64,000 nt of DNA from Ignavibacteriales bacterium (GCA_016709155.1 JADJEI010000013.1:1-64000), one strand, 5' to 3'. Positions 1 to 8,654 are shown, numbered from the stretch's first letter. Translations and numbers: made by a program. Notes: generated from the letters alone by a model not told the origin.

Positions 1-741
1 ATGATGGGCGGAACAAGAGATAAAATTGATGTTGGTGTAAGTATTGGTATTCAATCTTCCGTTCCTGATCTGATAAAAAAAATTGAAGGTTATCTCGCTG
101 AAGGTTATAAAAGAATAAAGATTAAAATTGCTCCCGGAAATGATATTCAATTTGTTAAAGCCGTAAGAAAAGAATTCCCGCAAATTCTATTTCAGGTTGA
201 TGCAAACTCAGCTTATGAATTAAAACATATAGATTTGTTTAAGCAGATGGATGATTTAAATTTGTTATTGATTGAACAGCCGCTTGGATACGAAGATATT
301 TATGATCATTCAAAACTTCAGAAAGAACTTAAAACCCCGATTTGTCTTGATGAAAGTATTCACTCGCTTGATGATACTCGTGCTGCAATTGAATTAGATA
401 GCTGCAGAGTTATAAATATAAAACCCGGTCGTGTTGGCGGATTTACAGAATCAAAACTTATACATGATTACTGTGCATCTAAAAATATTCCTGTTTGGTG
501 CGGTGGAATGTTAGAAAGCGGAATTGGACGTGCCGGAAATGTAGCGCTTGCTTCACTGCAAAATTTTACTTTACCCGGAGATATTTCTGCGAGCAAACGT
601 TATTACAAAGAAGATATTGTGGAACCGGAATTTCTTGTTAATAAAGACGGAACAATGGATGTCCCAACCAAAACTGGAATTAGTGTTGAAGTGAATATGA
701 AAATGTTGGAGAAGGTTACGGTTAAGAAAAAAGTTTATTAA
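1..741 (+). CDS. menC: o-succinylbenzoate synthase / N-acylamino acid racemase-family enolase, 5' end cut by window
   Basis: Enolase-superfamily enzyme of the OSBS/NSAR group, expected to dehydrate SHCHC to o-succinylbenzoate in menaquinone synthesis. All catalytic positions of the barrel are visible: K40-x-K42 in KIKIAPG, metal ligands D67 (QVDANSAY), E92 (LIEQPL) and D117 (CLDESI), and K141 in INIKPGRVGG. Family members run to about 370 residues. Only 246 are present and the reading frame is open from base 1, so the N-terminal capping domain lies upstream of the window and the ATG at base 1 is probably internal. OSBS and N-succinylamino acid racemase activities cannot be separated by sequence in this family, so the menaquinone role is inferred. 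Confidence 0.85.
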   Translation: MMGGTRDKIDVGVSIGIQSSVPDLIKKIEGYLAEGYKRIKIKIAPGNDIQFVKAVRKEFPQILFQVDANSAYELKHIDLFKQMDDLNLLLIEQPLGYEDIYDHSKLQKELKTPICLDESIHSLDDTRAAIELDSCRVINIKPGRVGGFTESKLIHDYCASKNIPVWCGGMLESGIGRAGNVALASLQNFTLPGDISASKRYYKEDIVEPEFLVNKDGTMDVPTKTGISVEVNMKMLEKVTVKKKVY

Positions 742-817
742 ATTACTTATTGTTAGATAATTGAAAAATTCCATATAATTAAAAAGTGGTTATTAGTTAT
801 ATCTCAAAGGTAATAAA

Positions 818-1224
818 ATGAGAATCTTTGGTTTAGTTATTATATTATTTTTCTTTAGCCTAATAAACTCTTGTTCAGATCGTGAAAAAATTCCTAATGA
901 ATTTCCTACTTCAAGTCTATATATTACCGAGGCTAATTGGGAATTTAATAATGATAATATTCAGACATTTAAAAGATTTTGGATTACCTTTCAAAATTTA
1001 TCACAAAAAGATATTAGATATATCAAATTTAGATTGACAATTAAGGTCAAAGATGGATTAGATAGAGAGGTATTTAGGAGAACAATTGAGAAAAATGAAA
1101 AAGTTTTTCTAACGATATTGTAAGATATGAGATAGAAGAATTAAGAGATTTTTATATAGGTGTAAATGTGTCGGTAAAGGGAAATTTTGTTTGGGATGCA
1201 GAGGTTCTAGAAGTCAAAGAATAA
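818..1224 (+). CDS. Small lipoprotein, probable -1-type frameshift near 1100-1120
   Basis: The N-terminus is a lipoprotein signal: MRIFGLVIILFFF, then a lipobox ending LINSC. The open frame as written stops at 1121-1123 (101 residues). The next frame continues without a stop from about 1099 to 1224 and reads sensibly (SNDIVRYEIEELRDFYIGVN, ending in LEVKE), so one base change in the A/T runs around 1097-1108 would give a protein of about 135 residues. I do not recognise the family. The middle part looks like a beta-sandwich of FxxM/BPL type (ITFQNLSQKDIRYIKFRLTI), which is a weak impression. An outer-membrane or periplasmic location is inferred from the lipobox. Confidence 0.5.
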
Positions 1225-1237
1225 TATTGAGTTTTTC

Positions 1238-1717
1238 TTATTTTATTTGATTCTCATTATCTAACTCTTCGCTTAGGTTTGTAACAAACAATTCAACCTG
1301 CTGTTCATTACCAAGCAAATCCTGCAAAGTAATTTTACTTAACAAACCATCAAGCATTGTTTGTACTGTTTTCCAGAGTGAGCGGATTGAACAATCGATT
1401 GAGTTCGTACAAATGTTATTAACTCCAGCGTGCAAATCACAAAAACCTGATTCATAAAGTTTTCCGCCAAGAGCAGCTAATACATCACCAACAAGAATTT
1501 CATTAGCAGAGCGCGCAAGTTTGTATCCACCCGTTTGTCCGCGAGAGCTTTCAATAAATCCGGCAAGACGTAACGCACGCAAAATCTTTCCAACATTTGC
1601 TTCAGAAAGTTTTTCCTGTTCACTCAGTTCGGGAATAGTCATTCCTTTATCGGAATCACTTTTCCCGATTCTAAGTAATAATCTTAAACCATATTCTTCT
1701 TGTGTGCTAAATTTCAT
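1238..1717 (-). CDS. Rrf2-family transcriptional regulator, IscR-like
   Basis: A 159-residue winged-helix protein starting MKFSTQEEYGLRLLLRIG, the usual Rrf2 opening. The recognition helix region is around residues 35-65 (LSEANVGKILRALRLAGFI, then the wing SSRGQTGGYKLAR). Three cysteines (C93, C103, C109) stand where IscR, RirA and NsrR ligate a Fe-S cluster, but the first spacing is longer than in E. coli IscR (C-x9-C-x5-C against C-x5-C-x5-C). It is the last gene of the minus-strand suf operon, which fits an Fe-S-sensing autoregulator of suf. The target site is not identified. Confidence 0.85.
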   Translation of the reverse strand: MKFSTQEEYGLRLLLRIGKSDSDKGMTIPELSEQEKLSEANVGKILRALRLAGFIESSRGQTGGYKLARSANEILVGDVLAALGGKLYESGFCDLHAGVNNICTNSIDCSIRSLWKTVQTMLDGLLSKITLQDLLGNEQQVELFVTNLSEELDNENQIK

Positions 1718-1727
1718 TATTCATTCT

Positions 1728-1793
1728 GTCATGCTGAATTTATTTCAGCATCTTTAGTTTGTATTAGAGATCCCGAAACAAGTTCGGGATGAC
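1728..1793. repeat. Palindromic dispersed repeat between bacilliredoxin and Rrf2 genes
   Basis: Two adjacent hairpins: an atgctgaa-ttta-ttcagcat element, then a tcccgaa-aca-agttcggga element flanked by gtcat/atgac ends. The same two-hairpin unit recurs inside the hybrid kinase gene at about 40635-40694. There is no T-tract, so it is not a classical terminator. Confidence 0.7.
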
Positions 1794-1799
1794 GACTAT

Positions 1800-2333
1800 T
1801 TATCCTTGAAACAAAGGAATTTTTGATCCACATTGTTTTGCATATTGTACTTGTTCAAATTGTTCTGGAGTTATTGACGGACCTTTAGCAGAACATTTTT
1901 CATTAAATACATCTACAAGCGTTTTTGCAATTTGCTCTGCTGAGTAACCTTCAATGTCCATTCTTCTCATAAAATAAATTAACTCGCCATTCTTAAATAA
2001 TGCAACGCTTGGAGATGAAGGTGGAAATCCTTTTACATGCTGTCTTATGCGTTCAACTGCATCACGTTCTTGCCCTGCAAATCCTGTATAAAGTTTATCT
2101 GGAATGATATCATTCTGTAAAGCGAGAGAAACTCCAGGTCGTGCACTACCTGCAGCGCATCCGCAAACTGAGTTAATCATAACCAAAACAGTTTTATCAT
2201 CTTTTAAATTTATTGCTTCATCAACCTGCTCGGGTGTAAGCAATTCGTTGAAACCAACTGCGATTAATTCATCCCGCATCGGTTGCACTGCGTCCTGATC
2301 ATACATTGGCGGACGCGAAAGAATATTGAACAT
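1800..2333 (-). CDS. BrxA/BrxB family bacilliredoxin (YphP/YqiW-like)
   Basis: A 177-residue thioredoxin-fold protein of the family once called DUF1094. It opens MFNILSRPPMYDQDAVQPMR and carries the active site C57-G-C59 in INSVCGCAAGSARPG, the signature of bacilliredoxins, which remove bacillithiol mixed disulfides. The length is somewhat greater than the roughly 145 residues of the Bacillus proteins; the extra residues are C-terminal. It sits between sufT and the Rrf2 regulator in the suf operon. That suggests a role in thiol redox protection of Fe-S assembly enzymes, which is inference from context. Whether this organism makes bacillithiol cannot be judged here. Confidence 0.85.
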   Translation of the reverse strand: MFNILSRPPMYDQDAVQPMRDELIAVGFNELLTPEQVDEAINLKDDKTVLVMINSVCGCAAGSARPGVSLALQNDIIPDKLYTGFAGQERDAVERIRQHVKGFPPSSPSVALFKNGELIYFMRRMDIEGYSAEQIAKTLVDVFNEKCSAKGPSITPEQFEQVQYAKQCGSKIPLFQG

Positions 2334-2359
2334 TTTTTTGCTCCTTTTTATTTTTATTT

Positions 2360-2434
2360 AATAGCACGCAGATGACGCAGATTTTACTGATCAGCGCAGA
2401 TCAGTCGCATCAGTGAAATCAGTGTGCCATTGCG
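2360..2434. repeat. Intergenic degenerate repeat (cgcagatgacgcagat / atcagtg type)
   Basis: Stretch with repeated 'gcagat', 'gatcag' and 'atcagtg' words between sufT and the bacilliredoxin gene. It resembles the non-coding 'cacgcagatgacgcagat...ctgcgt' repeats found scattered in environmental Bacteroidota/Ignavibacteriota genomes (recognised by eye). There is no open frame and no T-tract. Confidence 0.45.
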
Positions 2435-2435
2435 T

Positions 2436-2756
2436 TTAGTAAAATCCAAGTTCAACTTTAGCAACATCAGACATCATATCTTTATCCCATGGTGGATTCC
2501 AGACTAATTCAATCTTTGCATCTTTCACTTCAGGAATTGCTTTTACTTTTCCCTCAACTTCCGGGGGAAGCGATCCTGCAACAGGGCACATTGGTGATGT
2601 TAATGTCATTTTTATTTTAACATTGTAATCATCATCGATTGCAATTTCATAAATCAATCCAAGCTCGAAAATGTCCACAGGAATTTCAGGATCGTAACAG
2701 GTTTTTAATGTCTGAATTATTTTTTCTTCAAGTTCTTGTTTTGTTATTTGTGCCAT
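2436..2756 (-). CDS. sufT: SufT-like DUF59/MIP18 family Fe-S assembly protein
   Basis: A 106-residue DUF59 protein with the family core YDPEIPVDIFELGLIYEI, a conserved Cys in TLTSPMCPVAGSLP, and WNPPW near the end. SufT proteins help mature Fe-S enzymes alongside SufBCD and SufU. The frame is open further upstream to 2804, but those 16 extra residues are only the translation of the palindromic repeat at 2774-2847. I therefore place the start at the internal ATG at 2754-2756 (MAQITKQELEEK). It follows sufU in the operon. Confidence 0.85.
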   Translation of the reverse strand: MAQITKQELEEKIIQTLKTCYDPEIPVDIFELGLIYEIAIDDDYNVKIKMTLTSPMCPVAGSLPPEVEGKVKAIPEVKDAKIELVWNPPWDKDMMSDVAKVELGFY

Positions 2757-2773
2757 AATAATGTAAACTCTAA

Positions 2774-2847
2774 TGTCACACTGAGCGAAGTCGAAGTGTG
2801 ACATTTAAATTAACATAGGTCATCCTTCGTCTTCGCTCAGGATGACA
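2774..2847. repeat. Paired palindromic repeat between sufU and sufT
   Basis: Two hairpins back to back: tgtcacac/gtgtgaca arms around gagcgaagtcga, then gtcatcc/ggatgac arms around ttcgtcttcgctca. The same family lies at 5928-5998, 6811-6937 and 55380-55450. It lies inside an operon without a T-tract, so it is read as a mobile-type palindromic repeat rather than a terminator. Confidence 0.75.
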
Positions 2848-2852
2848 ATAGA

Positions 2853-3311
2853 TTATTCCGTAATCACTTTTTCATTTTTATTATGCAAAGCATTTATCAT
2901 AGTGTGCCATGCAAGCGATGCACATTTTACTCGTGCAGGAAATTCTCTGACTCCGCCAAACACAGCAAGTTTGCCAAGTTCATCTATATCTGGATTATCA
3001 CCAAGCTTATCAGTAACTAATTCGTGAAACTTATTAAAAATCTTTTCTGCATCTTCAACTGACTTACCCTTCAGCAATGATGTCATCAACGAAGCTGATG
3101 CTTTTGAAATTGCGCATCCCGATCCTTGAAAAGAAATATCTTCAATTATTCCTTTGTCATTAATATTAAGAAAAACATTAATATTATCGCCGCAAAGTGG
3201 ATTATATCCTTCAGCATGATTTGTGGGATGTTCAATCAATCTAAAATTTCTTGGCGATTTATTATGATCTAAAATCACTTGCTGATAAAGTTCTCTTAAT
3301 TCCTCTTCCAT
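2853..3311 (-). CDS. sufU: SufU-type Fe-S scaffold / zinc sulfurtransferase
   Basis: A 152-residue SufU/IscU-fold protein starting MEEELRELYQQVILDHNKSP. The zinc/sulfur ligands are in place: C40 and D42 in NPLCGDN, C66 in GSGCAISKAS, and C130 in RVKCASLAW. It has the roughly 18-20 residue insertion before the third Cys that separates SufU from IscU. In SUF systems of Gram-positive type it takes the persulfide from SufS and passes it to SufBCD. It starts one base from the sufS stop codon (the 3311 overlap), so the two are translationally coupled. Confidence 0.93.
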   Translation of the reverse strand: MEEELRELYQQVILDHNKSPRNFRLIEHPTNHAEGYNPLCGDNINVFLNINDKGIIEDISFQGSGCAISKASASLMTSLLKGKSVEDAEKIFNKFHELVTDKLGDNPDIDELGKLAVFGGVREFPARVKCASLAWHTMINALHNKNEKVITE

Positions 3312-4569
3312 TATCCAAATACCTCTAATATTTTTTTTAGTCCGTTAACTAAAACATCAACTTCCTCGATTGTGTTGTACATTCCAAACGATGCACGAGA
3401 AGTTGCTGGAACACCGAATCGTCTCATCAGCGGTTGTGTGCAGTGATGACCAGTGCGAATTGCAACTCCTTCAAAATCCAGAAATGTTCCAACATCGTGC
3501 GGATGAACATTTTCAAAATGGAATGACAGCACACCAATTTTTTCTTTTGCTGTTCCTATGATTCTTAAACCATTTAAATCAGAAACCGCTTTTGTAGCAT
3601 ACTCGAGTAGGACATTTTCATGATACGCAATATTTTCTAGCCCAATTTTATTAATGTATTCAATCGCAGCGCCCAAACCGATTGCGCCTGCAATATCAGG
3701 TGTTCCGGCTTCGAACTTATGCGGAAGTTCGTTGTAAGTTGTTTCTTCAAAAGTAACCTTCGAAATCATATCGCCGCCGCCCTGATATGGAGGCATAGCT
3801 TCGAGATAATTAACCTTTCCGTAAAGAATCCCAATTCCTGTTGGTCCATAAAGTTTGTGCCCGCTGAATGCAAGAAAATCACAATCAAGCTGCTGAACGT
3901 CTATCTTTAAATGATTAACAGCTTGTGCAGCATCTATTAAAACAGGAATGTTATATCGATGTGCGAGATCAATAATCTTTTTAACCGGATTAACAGTGCC
4001 CAATGAGTTTGAAGCATAAACAACAGAAATAAACTTTGTTTTTTCATTTATCAAGTTCTCAAATTCATCAAAAATTATTTCACCTTCGTCATTGATAGGA
4101 ATGATGCGAAGCTTTGCATTTTTTCTGCACAAAGCATCTGCCAGGGGACAATATTGGAATGATGTTCCATTGTTGAGATGATTATTTCATCACCTTCTTT
4201 AATATTTTTTCTTCCGTATGATGATGCAACAAGATTTATTGATTCTGTTGTACCCCGAGTAAAAATTATTTCATTCTTACCCAAAGCATTTATAAAATTC
4301 TTTATGATAATACGTGAAGTCTCAAATGCTTCAGTTGCTTCCTGACTTAATGCGTGAACACCGCGGTGAATGTTTGCGTTGTACTTTTCGTAGTAATTGT
4401 TTGTTTTATCAATAACATACTGCGGTTTTTGTGTAGTCGCAGCATTATCAAGATAAACAAGCGGTTTATCGTGAACCATAATTTTAAGTATAGGAAAATC
4501 ATTTCTGATTTTCTGAACATCATAAAACTTGGAATAACTTTCTACAACCGCTGCATTTTTAGTATGCAT
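3311..4569 (-). CDS. sufS: SufS-type cysteine desulfurase, interrupted by a one-base indel
   Basis: Class V PLP cysteine desulfurase that provides sulfur for Fe-S clusters. The N-terminal half (4075-4569) runs to LCAEK and then leaves frame; the C-terminal half (3311 to about 4127) continues as KNAKLRIIPIND. The break is the T6 run at 4119-4124 (A6 on the coding strand). With seven A the join reads CAEKNAKLRI and gives about 419 residues, the normal family length. The PLP lysine lies in SGHKLYGPTGIG and the active-site Cys in RTGHHCTQPLM. Everything on both sides is intact and the operon is otherwise healthy, so a sequencing or assembly error is the likeliest cause. Confidence 0.9.
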
Positions 4570-4580
4570 TTTAAAACTTT

Positions 4581-5897
4581 CTATCCATTAAATCTTTTCG
4601 ATATTATTTCTTCAAGATAATCTCTTAAAGCAGGAATTTTTATTGATGTAATTACATCACTTGCAAAAGCATGAATTAAAATTGCAGTTGCAGATTCATC
4701 ACCAATACCACGGGACTTTAAATAAAATTTTGCTTCATCATTTAATTTACCAATGGTTGCCCCGTGCGAACACTTAACATCATCAGCAAAAATTTCAAGC
4801 TGAGGTTTTGTGTTCATTACTGCATCATCAGAAAGAAGAATTGTATTATTCTCCTGAAAAGCATTTGTCTTTTGTGCATCGCGGCGAACCATTACTTTTC
4901 CATTAAACACTCCGCGTGATTTATCCTGCAAAATTCCTTTATAATGTTCGTGGCTGTTGCAATGCGGCTTAGCGTGATCAATCATTGTGTGCGCATCAAA
5001 AAGCTGATCATCACCAATCATAAATAATCCATTAAGCATACACTCGCTGCCTTGGTCATTAAATCTTGCATTAAAATCGTTGCGGGAAATTTCAGCCCCG
5101 TGCGATATTAAGTGTGATGAAAAATTACTGCTTCGCTCCTGATCAACTTCCATTCGTGCTATGTGAAACGCTTTGTTACTTTCTTCCTGTAATTTTATAT
5201 GATCAACATTTGCATTTTCATCTGCAACAATTTCTGTAACTGCGTTTGTAAAGTAGATACTGTCTTCATCAGAAATGTAATGCTCAATAATTGTAACCTG
5301 AGAATTCTTACCAGCGACAAAAAGATTTCTCGGCTGAGTTAAAACTTTTTTATTATCTGATTTTGTATAAAAGACAATATGAATCGGATCTTTGACAACT
5401 TTTCCATCAGGCACATAAACAAAAGCACCATCTTTAGTAAAAGCAGTACTTAAAGTTGTGAAAAAATAATTTTCATTTTCCGCATACTTGCTCAAATGTT
5501 TTTTTACAACAGGATTATTATTCTTCAATGACTCTGCAAGACTTCCAATTACAACTCCATTGGGAACATCAATCAGTTTTGATAATTCGGGCGAATAATT
5601 TCCATTTACAAAAACTAAAAGACTATGTTCCAGTTTATCAAACAAAAACTTACTTATAATTTCTGATGAAACTTTTTCTTTATTAGAAACAGGGGAGAAG
5701 TTGTACTTCAGCAAAGATGAAATATTTGTGTTTTTCCATTCCTCATCTTTTTGAGTTGGAAAGGTAAGCTCTGCAAATTTACTGATTGCATCTTTTCTAA
5801 CTTTGTGAAAGTCAGAAGTTTTCTCTCCGTTTAATGATTTTTCAAATTCATCAAACTGGTTGATGAAGTATTGTTTTATGTCTGTTTTATTTTCCAT
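4581..5897 (-). CDS. sufD: Fe-S cluster assembly protein SufD
   Basis: A 438-residue SufD with the right-handed beta-helix region (about 130-400) and the SUF core near the C-terminus: KCSHGATIGKLNDEA, then FYLKSRGIG. It forms the SufBC2D scaffold with SufB and SufC. The N-terminal third (AELTFPTQKDEEWKNTNIS) is the usual helical domain with the conserved P-T/D-x-K-x-EEWK stretch. The gene is 11 bases upstream of sufS and on the same strand. Confidence 0.92.
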   Translation of the reverse strand: MENKTDIKQYFINQFDEFEKSLNGEKTSDFHKVRKDAISKFAELTFPTQKDEEWKNTNISSLLKYNFSPVSNKEKVSSEIISKFLFDKLEHSLLVFVNGNYSPELSKLIDVPNGVVIGSLAESLKNNNPVVKKHLSKYAENENYFFTTLSTAFTKDGAFVYVPDGKVVKDPIHIVFYTKSDNKKVLTQPRNLFVAGKNSQVTIIEHYISDEDSIYFTNAVTEIVADENANVDHIKLQEESNKAFHIARMEVDQERSSNFSSHLISHGAEISRNDFNARFNDQGSECMLNGLFMIGDDQLFDAHTMIDHAKPHCNSHEHYKGILQDKSRGVFNGKVMVRRDAQKTNAFQENNTILLSDDAVMNTKPQLEIFADDVKCSHGATIGKLNDEAKFYLKSRGIGDESATAILIHAFASDVITSIKIPALRDYLEEIISKRFNG

Positions 5898-5927
5898 TTA
5901 ACTAATAACTGTTATTCAAATTTAATC

Positions 5928-5998
5928 GTCAGACTGAGCGAAGTCGAAGGCTGACATTTAATTTACTGGTCACACTTCGACTGCGCTCAGTGTGACAA
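5928..5998. repeat. Paired palindromic repeat between sufC and sufD
   Basis: Contains gtcag-actgagcgaagtcgaagg-ctgac and gtcacacttcgactgcgctcagtgtgac hairpins, the same family as 2774-2847. It fills most of the 113-base gap inside the operon. Confidence 0.75.
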
Positions 5999-6010
5999 TT
6001 GCAATTCGAG

Positions 6011-6775
6011 CTATACTAAAGTCTCAGCCTTATCACTCTTAATCCAATCGTAACCTTTTTCTTCAAGTTCAAATGCTAATTCTTTGCCGCCTGATTTAAC
6101 AATCTTGCCCTTGTATAGAACGTGTACAAAATCCGGAATAATGTAATCCAATAATCTCTGATAATGTGTAACTAATATTGTAGCGTTGTCTTTCGCTTTT
6201 AATTTGTTAACACCATTAGCAACGATACGCAAGGCATCAATATCAAGTCCTGAATCAGTTTCATCAAGTATAGCAAGCTTTGGATTTAACACAGCCATCT
6301 GAAAAATTTCATTACGCTTCTTTTCTCCGCCGGAAAATCCTTCGTTAACAGCACGACTTAAAAATTTTGAATCAAGTTCTACCAGTCTGCTTTTTTCTTT
6401 TAGCAGAGCAAGAAACTCCATTGCGTCAAGTTGTTCTTCGCCACGATATTTTCTTACTTCATTAACAGCAGTCTTTAAAAGATTTGTATTGCTCACACCG
6501 GGAATTTCAACAGGATATTGGAACGCAAGAAATACTCCTTCTCTCGCTCTATCTTCTGGAGAAAGTTCTAATAGATTTTTCCCATTGTATAAAACCTCAC
6601 CTGATGTAACTTCATACTCTTCCTTTCCGGCAAGAACAGATGCAAGTGTTGATTTACCTGAACCATTCGGTCCCATAATTGCGTGAACTTCTCCGGCATT
6701 TATTTTTAAATTTATTCCTTTAAGAATTTCATTTCCTTCAACGTTTGCGTGAAGATTTTTTATTTCTAATAACAT
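6011..6775 (-). CDS. sufC: Fe-S cluster assembly ATPase SufC
   Basis: A 254-residue ABC ATPase. Walker A is GPNGSGKS at residues 35-42, the SufC-type signature is EGFSGGEKKRNE, and Walker B with its extension is LAILDETDSGLDIDAL. The H-loop is in TILVTHYQRLLDYI. These are SufC-specific sequences rather than generic transporter ones. It drives conformational change of the SufBC2D scaffold in the cytoplasm. It lies between sufB and sufD in the operon. Confidence 0.95.
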   Translation of the reverse strand: MLLEIKNLHANVEGNEILKGINLKINAGEVHAIMGPNGSGKSTLASVLAGKEEYEVTSGEVLYNGKNLLELSPEDRAREGVFLAFQYPVEIPGVSNTNLLKTAVNEVRKYRGEEQLDAMEFLALLKEKSRLVELDSKFLSRAVNEGFSGGEKKRNEIFQMAVLNPKLAILDETDSGLDIDALRIVANGVNKLKAKDNATILVTHYQRLLDYIIPDFVHVLYKGKIVKSGGKELAFELEEKGYDWIKSDKAETLV

Positions 6776-6810
6776 TTTGTTTCCTTAATTACTTTTCAAT
6801 TTCTTACCTT

Positions 6811-6937
6811 GTCATTCCCACGAAAGTGGGAATCTATTTAATATTTTTTTGGATTCCCGCCTTCGCGGGAATGACTACTATTGTCACACTGAGCTTGTCG
6901 AAGTGTGACGGTCATCCTTCGACAAGCTCAGGATGAC
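6811..6937. repeat. Composite palindromic repeat between sufB and sufC
   Basis: Four inverted segments in a row: gtcattcccacgaaagtggg, ggattcccgccttcgcgg gaatgac, tgtcacac...gtgtgac and gtcatccttcgacaagctcagg. At least two repeat families have landed side by side. The arms all end in gtca/tgac. Confidence 0.75.
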
Positions 6938-6944
6938 ATCGGTT

Positions 6945-8393
6945 TTATCCAACACTTCCTTCGAGTGAGATACTTAAAAGCTTTTGTGCTTCTACAGCAA
7001 ACTCCATTGGAAGTTCTTTAAACACTTCTTTACAATATCCATTTACAATCAAGCTAACAGCATCTTCTGTAGAAATTCCTCTTTGGTTAAGATAGAAAAT
7101 TTGATCCTCACCAATTTTCGATGTTGTTGCTTCGTGTTCAACTTGTGCAGTTGGATTATTAATTTCTAAATACGGAAAAGTATGTGCGCCGCATTTATCT
7201 CCAAGTAAAAGAGAATCGCATTGTGAAAAGTTTCGAGCACCTTCGGCTTTTTTTCCAATCTTAACTAAGCCGCGATAACTGTTGTTGCTTCTTCCTGCAG
7301 AAATACCTTTTGATACGATTGTACTGCGAGTGTTCTTTCCAAGATGTATCATCTTTGTTCCTGTATCAGCCTGCTGCATATTATTTGTAACTGCAACAGA
7401 ATAAAATTCTCCAATAGAATTGTCCCCTTGCAAAATACAACTTGGATACTTCCAGGTTATTGCAGAACCGGTTTCAACCTGTGTCCAACTAATTTTAGAA
7501 TTTACACCACGGCAAGCGCCGCGTTTTGTAACGAAATTATAAATTCCGCCTTTGCCGTCTTTATTGCCAGGATACCAATTCTGGACTGTGGAATATTTTA
7601 TTTGCGAATTCTCAAGTGCAACCAATTCAACAACAGCAGCATGCAATTGGTTTTCATCTCTCATAGGTGCGGTACAGCCTTCAAGATAGCTAACATAAGC
7701 ATTATCATCAGCAATTATTAATGTTCTTTCAAACTGTCCTGTGTTAGCTGCGTTAATTCTAAAGTATGTTGAAAGCTCCATTGGGCAACGAACGCCTTTA
7801 GGAATGTAAATGAATGAGCCATCGCTAAAGACTGCGGAGTTTAATGTTGCGTAATAATTATCTGTGTAAGGAACTACGCTTCCCAAATATTTTTTTACCA
7901 ATTCAGGATGCTCGCGAACGGCTTCTGAAAATGAACAGAAAATAATTCCCATTTCATTTAGCTTGCTCTTAAAAGTTGTAGCAACCGAAACAGAATCAAA
8001 CACAGCATCAACCGCAACTCCTGCTAACATCTTTTGTTCATCTAAAGAAATACCTAGTTTCTTGTAAGTATCAAGAAGTTCGGGATCTACTTGATCCAAA
8101 CTTTTTAAAGCTGCCTTTTTCTTTGGTGCAGAGTAGTAGGAAATCTCCTGATAATCCACAGGTGGATATTTTACATTCGGCCATTTTGGTTCTTCCATCG
8201 TTAACCAGTAACGGTAAGCTTTTAATCTCCATTCGGTCATCCATTCGGGTTCCTGCTTCTTCGCAGAAAGCTGGCGGATTACTTCTTCATTCAAACCTTT
8301 AGGAATTGTGTCGGCTTCGATATCGGTAACAAAACCAAATTTATACTCTTTATTTGCTAATTCTTCAATTTTCTGTGTTTCTGTCGTACTCAT
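6945..8393 (-). CDS. sufB: Fe-S cluster assembly protein SufB
   Basis: A 482-residue SufB and the first gene of the operon. Recognisable family blocks include SVVPYTDNYYATLNSAVFSD, GSFIYIPKGVRCPMELSTYF, the Cys-containing CDSLLLGDKCGAHTFPYLEI and the C-terminal VEHEATTSKIGEDQIFYLNQ. It is the scaffold subunit on which the cluster is built, in complex with SufC and SufD. The start at 8393 has a GGAG five bases upstream, and the predicted promoter lies 40-70 bases upstream. Confidence 0.95.
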   Translation of the reverse strand: MSTTETQKIEELANKEYKFGFVTDIEADTIPKGLNEEVIRQLSAKKQEPEWMTEWRLKAYRYWLTMEEPKWPNVKYPPVDYQEISYYSAPKKKAALKSLDQVDPELLDTYKKLGISLDEQKMLAGVAVDAVFDSVSVATTFKSKLNEMGIIFCSFSEAVREHPELVKKYLGSVVPYTDNYYATLNSAVFSDGSFIYIPKGVRCPMELSTYFRINAANTGQFERTLIIADDNAYVSYLEGCTAPMRDENQLHAAVVELVALENSQIKYSTVQNWYPGNKDGKGGIYNFVTKRGACRGVNSKISWTQVETGSAITWKYPSCILQGDNSIGEFYSVAVTNNMQQADTGTKMIHLGKNTRSTIVSKGISAGRSNNSYRGLVKIGKKAEGARNFSQCDSLLLGDKCGAHTFPYLEINNPTAQVEHEATTSKIGEDQIFYLNQRGISTEDAVSLIVNGYCKEVFKELPMEFAVEAQKLLSISLEGSVG

Positions 8394-8432
8394 TCATTCT
8401 CCATTGGCAAAACATTTATTTGTTTCGATGTA

Positions 8433-8461
8433 AACATATTCAATCTATACTAAAAAGTCAA
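8433..8461 (-). promoter_or_regulatory. Candidate sigma70-type promoter of the suf operon
   Basis: On the minus strand TTGACT (8456-8461) is followed after 17 bases by TATGTT (8433-8438), about 40 bases before the sufB start. It is a reasonable promoter by spacing. An Rrf2 site could overlap it, but I cannot assign one. Confidence 0.4.
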
Positions 8462-8654
8462 GATTGAATTTACCACAATGTGACGCAGGAAAATGTTTTA
8501 AGTAAAGGAAAATAATTTTATTTATAGTTAGAGAGAGTGAAGAAAAAAGTTGCCACGAATTTCACCAATTAACACGAATAATCCAGCAAATTGTTTTTAA
8601 GGCATTTATCCGTTAATTTTAAATTCAAAATCAATCATATAAATGGATATTTAA

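Noticed and set aside
4075..4132. Programmed frameshift at the A6 run of sufS
   Set aside because: A slippery run exists, but there is no known need for it in SufS and similar one-base breaks occur in many unrelated genes here, so an error is simpler.
5928..5998. Intrinsic terminator between sufC and sufD
   Set aside because: The hairpins lack a T-tract, lie within a same-strand operon and match a dispersed repeat family.
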